Source of the DNA: Spirochaetales bacterium
GTDB lineage: Bacteria; Spirochaetota; Spirochaetia; DSM-2461
Reading direction: 5' to 3'
Assembly (NCBI GenBank): GCA_016936555.1
Contig: JAFGXR010000049.1
Coordinates: 1-64,000, forward strand
Length of the DNA stretch: 64,000 nucleotides
Made by a program: the position numbers and the translations under genes. A model generated the notes under the pieces. The model made no database searches and was not told the DNA's origin. It saw nothing but the letters and a program-made list of their open reading frames with translations. Each line of letters opens with the position of its first letter. Within the stretch, counting starts at the first letter, position 1. Shown in pieces: positions 60,480 through 64,000 of this stretch.

Positions 60480-63390
60480 AGTTCTATCTATTGATAAGCT
60501 CGATGAATACCGCAGCGTCGCCATTCATCTCGAACATATTAAAACAGGGTGCAAAGTCTATAAGATCATCAACGAAGATGAGGAGAATCTCTTCTCATTT
60601 ACTTTCAGAACGCCGCCGTCCGACAATAGCGGCGTCGCTCATATCCTGGAACATACCGTTTTGTGCGGTTCGGAAAAATTTCCCGTAAAGGATCCATTCC
60701 TGTCCATGGCCAAGGGAAGCATGAATACTTTTCTCAATGCCATGACCTTTCCCGATAAAACCATGTATCCGGCGGGAAGCGCTGTGGAACAGGATTATTT
60801 CAATCTCATGCATGTTTACGGCGATGCGGTGTTTTTTCCGCTTCTGAAAGAACACATGTTCCGTCAGGAAGGACATCGTCTGGAAATTGACGAAGAGGGC
60901 AGACTCTACCGCACCGGTATCGTCTTCAATGAAATGAAAGGCAGCTACAGCTCAGTCGAGTCCATTGCCGCCGAGTGGTCAGGCCGGTCTCTTTTTCCCG
61001 ACAACACTTACGGATACGATTCGGGAGGAGATCCCGATGAAATTCCCGAACTGACTTATCAGCAGTTCGTCAGTTTTCACAATACTTACTACCACCCCTC
61101 CAATTGTCTGATTTCCCTTTACGGCAACAGCGATCTGAAAAAAAATCTCGATTTCATCGATGAGAACTTTCTCTCCCGCTTTGATGGGCACCGCCTTATC
61201 GATTCGGAAGTCCGCCCGCAGAAAATGTGGAGCGAACCTGTGTACATGGAGAAGTTCTGGCCTTCGGCGCCCGAAGACGAGAACCTGTCGGGAAAGACGA
61301 CCCATACGCTTAACTGGCGGCTGTTTCCTGTCACCGAACCGGAAAAAGTGATCGAAACACAGATCGTCGCCGAAGTTCTTATGGGCAATGCCGGATCTCC
61401 GCTTCTCAAGGCTCTTCAGCAGTCCGAAGTGGGAGAGGATGTCTCTCCGGTCAGCGGACTGGAAATGGAACTGCAGGATCTGATTTTTACCGCTGCCGTT
61501 CGGGGATCGGACCCGGAAAAAAGAGATGATTTCGTCAGACTCGTATTTGAAACATTAAATGAGGTCGTAGATAAAGGCATCGATGACGATCTGATAGAAG
61601 GGGCCATTCATGCCGTTGAATTCCGGGTACGCGAAATCCGCGGGGGAGGTCCCTTCGGACTGAGGCTGATAAGAAAACAGCTTCGCGGATGGCTTCACGG
61701 AGCCGGTCCTTCGAGGACTCTCAGGTTTAACCGGTATATCGAGCAGGTCCGGAAAAACTGCCGTACAAAAGGATATCTGGAAAATCTGATAAAAGAGCTT
61801 TTCCTCGAGAACCGTCACTATTCGGTCGTGACTGTCCGTCCTGATCCATCGATGCAGCAGGAAGCCGACGCCCGCCATGCCGAGGCCATGGATAGGCTGA
61901 AAGAATCCATGAGCAAAGCTGATCTGGAGGATCTGGAGAGAAAGAACCGGGAACTGAAAGAGTATCAGGAAACTCCGGATCCCGAGGAAGCGAGAGATTC
62001 CATACCCTCCCTGAGCCGCAAAGATGTTCCCCACGATATTCTGACCATTCCCACGGTCAAGGGGCTTTCCAGGGGCATTCACTGGTACAGGCATGAGCTC
62101 TTTACCAACGGAATCATCTATTGCGATATGGGATTCACCATGGACAGCCTTGCTCCGGAGCTGATTATCTGGATGCCCCTGTTCTGCAAAGCCCTTTCTT
62201 CCATGGGCATGAAAGGAATTCCCTACGATGAAACCGCCCGGCTCTTATCGCTCCACACCGGCGGCTTCGGCTGTTCTCTCGAAGCGAGCAGCACGCTTGT
62301 CGACGACCGGATGCTGAAAGTCATTTATGTCCGTTTTAAAATGCTCAGCGAGCAGAGGGACGCGGGTCTTGAACTTGTCTCCCGATTGATCAGAGAAATC
62401 GACTTTACCGACCTGGACCGTTTGAAGGATCTTATTCTGGAAATCCGGAATGATTATAAATCATCGATTATACCTTCGGGGCATTCTTATGCAATGATGC
62501 GGTCGGGATGCCGGTTTTCCGAAGCTTCGGCCCTGGAGGAAAGCTGGTACGGCATCACTCAGCTCGAGCATCTCGCTTCCGTATCTGATGATCTTTCGGC
62601 GGAGGCTCTCGGGGAAATCGCCGGAATCCTGAATAAGGTGCGATCCTCCCTGTTTAACCGCGAAGCCATTAAAATCAATGTTACTGCTCCCATAGGAGAA
62701 GGGGATGCTGTCGTCTCGACCCTGATTGAAGATCTGAACAGTCTCGAGGCGGGGGAATTCCGCGAATCTCCGCTGCCCCGGTTGTTCCGTCATGACGATG
62801 AAGCCGAGGGTTTATCCGTACCGTCGACTGTTTCCTACGTCTCCCTGTCCATTCCCGGAAGCAGATTGGGGACGAAAGAGCACGCTTCGTCTCTGCTTCT
62901 CTCCCATCTTCTTAAAACGGGCTATTTGTGGGAGCAGATCCGCATGAGGGGAGGGGCGTACGGCGCCTTTGCCTCGATCTCCGGTCTCGAAGGCGTTTTC
63001 TCATTCGGTTCATACCGCGATCCCAATATCGTAAAAACTCTGGAAGCCTATAAAAAGAGTCTGGAATTCATGACAGAAAATGTCTCTGATGATGATCTGG
63101 AGAAAGCTCTGATCGGTATGGTGGGCAAAGAGCTCCGTCCTCTCTCCCCGGCAGAATCCGGCATAGTCTCTTTCAAAAGGGATCTGCTGGGGATTACCGA
63201 TGAAATCCGTCAGAAGAAAAGGGATTATCTGCTGGAAACTTCGGTTTCAGATATTAAAAAGGCGGCTTCCGACCTTCTGGAAAGATGGGATGAAGCCGTT
63301 ATAACAGTCATTTCGGGAAGCGACGCTTTAACGGGAGCCGCTGCCGATATCCCCGCTCTGGAGGGAAGGATCAGGGATCTTCCCCAGTAG
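60439..63390 (+). CDS. M16C family zinc metalloprotease (presequence protease-like)
   Basis: A 983-residue pitrilysin-fold protease with the inverted zinc motif HILEH (His68, Glu71, His72) and GSMNTFLNAMTFPDKTMYP, as in PreP/Cym1. These enzymes degrade short peptides inside a closed chamber. The full two-half structure is present, ending GGAYGAFASISG. I chose TTG 60439 (AAGGGAGA 8 nt upstream); the ATG at 60364 lies deep in the rhodanese gene. The 3' end overlaps the convergent membrane-protein gene by 63 bp. Confidence 0.9.
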   Translation: MNIPKKGELISRFEVLSIDKLDEYRSVAIHLEHIKTGCKVYKIINEDEENLFSFTFRTPPSDNSGVAHILEHTVLCGSEKFPVKDPFLSMAKGSMNTFLNAMTFPDKTMYPAGSAVEQDYFNLMHVYGDAVFFPLLKEHMFRQEGHRLEIDEEGRLYRTGIVFNEMKGSYSSVESIAAEWSGRSLFPDNTYGYDSGGDPDEIPELTYQQFVSFHNTYYHPSNCLISLYGNSDLKKNLDFIDENFLSRFDGHRLIDSEVRPQKMWSEPVYMEKFWPSAPEDENLSGKTTHTLNWRLFPVTEPEKVIETQIVAEVLMGNAGSPLLKALQQSEVGEDVSPVSGLEMELQDLIFTAAVRGSDPEKRDDFVRLVFETLNEVVDKGIDDDLIEGAIHAVEFRVREIRGGGPFGLRLIRKQLRGWLHGAGPSRTLRFNRYIEQVRKNCRTKGYLENLIKELFLENRHYSVVTVRPDPSMQQEADARHAEAMDRLKESMSKADLEDLERKNRELKEYQETPDPEEARDSIPSLSRKDVPHDILTIPTVKGLSRGIHWYRHELFTNGIIYCDMGFTMDSLAPELIIWMPLFCKALSSMGMKGIPYDETARLLSLHTGGFGCSLEASSTLVDDRMLKVIYVRFKMLSEQRDAGLELVSRLIREIDFTDLDRLKDLILEIRNDYKSSIIPSGHSYAMMRSGCRFSEASALEESWYGITQLEHLASVSDDLSAEALGEIAGILNKVRSSLFNREAIKINVTAPIGEGDAVVSTLIEDLNSLEAGEFRESPLPRLFRHDDEAEGLSVPSTVSYVSLSIPGSRLGTKEHASSLLLSHLLKTGYLWEQIRMRGGAYGAFASISGLEGVFSFGSYRDPNIVKTLEAYKKSLEFMTENVSDDDLEKALIGMVGKELRPLSPAESGIVSFKRDLLGITDEIRQKKRDYLLETSVSDIKKAASDLLERWDEAVITVISGSDALTGAAADIPALEGRIRDLPQ

Positions 63391-64000
63391 CTTGAACTTT
63401 CTGAGTCCGGCCGGAATGATCGGGCTCAGAACAAAGAGGAGCGGGAAAAACACGATAATCTCAACCATATTGTCCTGATGTACCGGTGTGAAGATCTTGA
63501 TAGCAATCATGATTGCCGAGGAAAAAACCTGAATCAGCCAAAGAATTTCCATTCTCCTGCGCCATGGTTCTCCTCTTCTGATATAGAATACAGCCGCGGG
63601 AATGATGAAGAGAGCCAAGGGGTTGAGCATAAAAAGATTGAGATTGTAGTAGGCGTAACTGTGATCGGTAAAGCCCGCCAGAAAAAGGAGAACCGATCCG
63701 GTAACGCCAATGAGTAAAGCCGCGGCGATATTCACGGCTCCATAGAGCTTCCGGCCTTTCTCAAAACTTCTGAAATGTAGAAACAAAATGAGGGCGGACA
63801 GGGCCAGTCCGATCAACAGAGCCTGAATAAAAGGCCTCTCGTATTTTGCCGGCACCGGAACTCTGCCCTCGGCTTTATTCAGAATGTTTATTTCACTGAC
63901 AAGAGGTATCAGTTCTCCCCGGCTGTTCCGGTAGGAAAAAGAACTGACAAAATCTTCCATAACGGCCGGGAGAAACATTTCCTGCCATAAATTTATTTTC
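63328..64000 (-). CDS. C-terminal part of a membrane protein, possibly DUF4105-like
   Basis: The reading frame runs open to the window edge, so the 5' end is missing. About 224 residues are visible: a soluble stretch (FLPAVMEDFVSSFSYRNSRG), then five hydrophobic segments and a basic tail. The arrangement (soluble domain, then five-helix membrane part) recalls DUF4105/Lnb-like proteins, but the evidence is weak. Confidence 0.5.
   Translation of the reverse strand, partial: KINLWQEMFLPAVMEDFVSSFSYRNSRGELIPLVSEINILNKAEGRVPVPAKYERPFIQALLIGLALSALILFLHFRSFEKGRKLYGAVNIAAALLIGVTGSVLLFLAGFTDHSYAYYNLNLFMLNPLALFIIPAAVFYIRRGEPWRRRMEILWLIQVFSSAIMIAIKIFTPVHQDNMVEIIVFFPLLFVLSPIIPAGLRKFKLLGKIPDPSLQSGDIGSGSR

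Noticed and set aside
1-64000. CRISPR array or cas genes
   Set aside because: No regularly spaced short repeats; the only repeats are the tRNA scars and the 225-bp pair.

Overview
The window reads as a contiguous chromosome segment of a free-living, motile, sugar-using member of the Spirochaetota. This is inferred from the gene content: an MglBAC sugar transporter of spirochaetal type, a cheA-W-R-B-D-Y-X operon using CheD and CheX, large dCache chemoreceptors, a rich set of signalling proteins and densely packed AUGA-overlapping operons. I could not check it against a database. Base composition is moderate except in one AT-rich island.

Layout. 0-3.9 kb: mglBAC (galactose/glucose ABC import) ending at a strong terminator. 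3.9-7.8 kb: nadA, divergent from a cysteine/sulfur operon (Rrf2 regulator, cysK, OAH sulfhydrylase). 7.8-17.6 kb: a partner-switching pair (STAS protein plus an RsbU-RsbW fusion), a phosphohydrolase, a deoD remnant with a large internal deletion, rpiB, a Bax-inhibitor-1 protein, an M18 aminopeptidase, a D,D-carboxypeptidase and an ABC-F ATPase. 17.6-25.2 kb: an eight-gene chemotaxis operon. 25.3-33.5 kb: an HExxH protein, udk, an SpoU-class methyltransferase, a metal-chelate ABC importer, a THEP1-type NTPase, an MFS transporter, DUF554 and a small lipoprotein. 33.6-42.0 kb: a sigma54 activator with a CARF/RtcR-like sensor domain, a Cache-PAS-GGDEF-EAL protein, a LysR regulator divergent from an unlisted 52-residue membrane protein, and VF530, UPF0303 and DUF89 genes.

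42.1-45.95 kb: a decayed integration site downstream of tRNA-Pro(GGG). Three partial copies of the tRNA 3' half, two 225-bp direct repeats carrying broken integrase starts, an excisionase-like gene and an AbiE type IV toxin-antitoxin locus (toxin interrupted by a nonsense codon) point to at least two stacked, eroded elements.

46.0-64 kb is core genome again: an RRM protein, a U32-family protein, a metallophosphoesterase, lipB, a chemoreceptor, lon, recO, pyrimidine-nucleoside phosphorylase, recJ, an M23 peptidase, rpsU (apparently started at ATC), a rhodanese-like protein lacking the catalytic Cys, an M16C protease and the 3' part of a membrane protein.

The most notable items are the ATC start of rpsU, the layered att scars with a GC-rich folded element next to tRNA-Pro, the CARF-like sigma54 activator without an obvious target, and the MCP-like first gene of the che operon, which carries a CheZ-like DxxxQ motif although the operon also has CheX.
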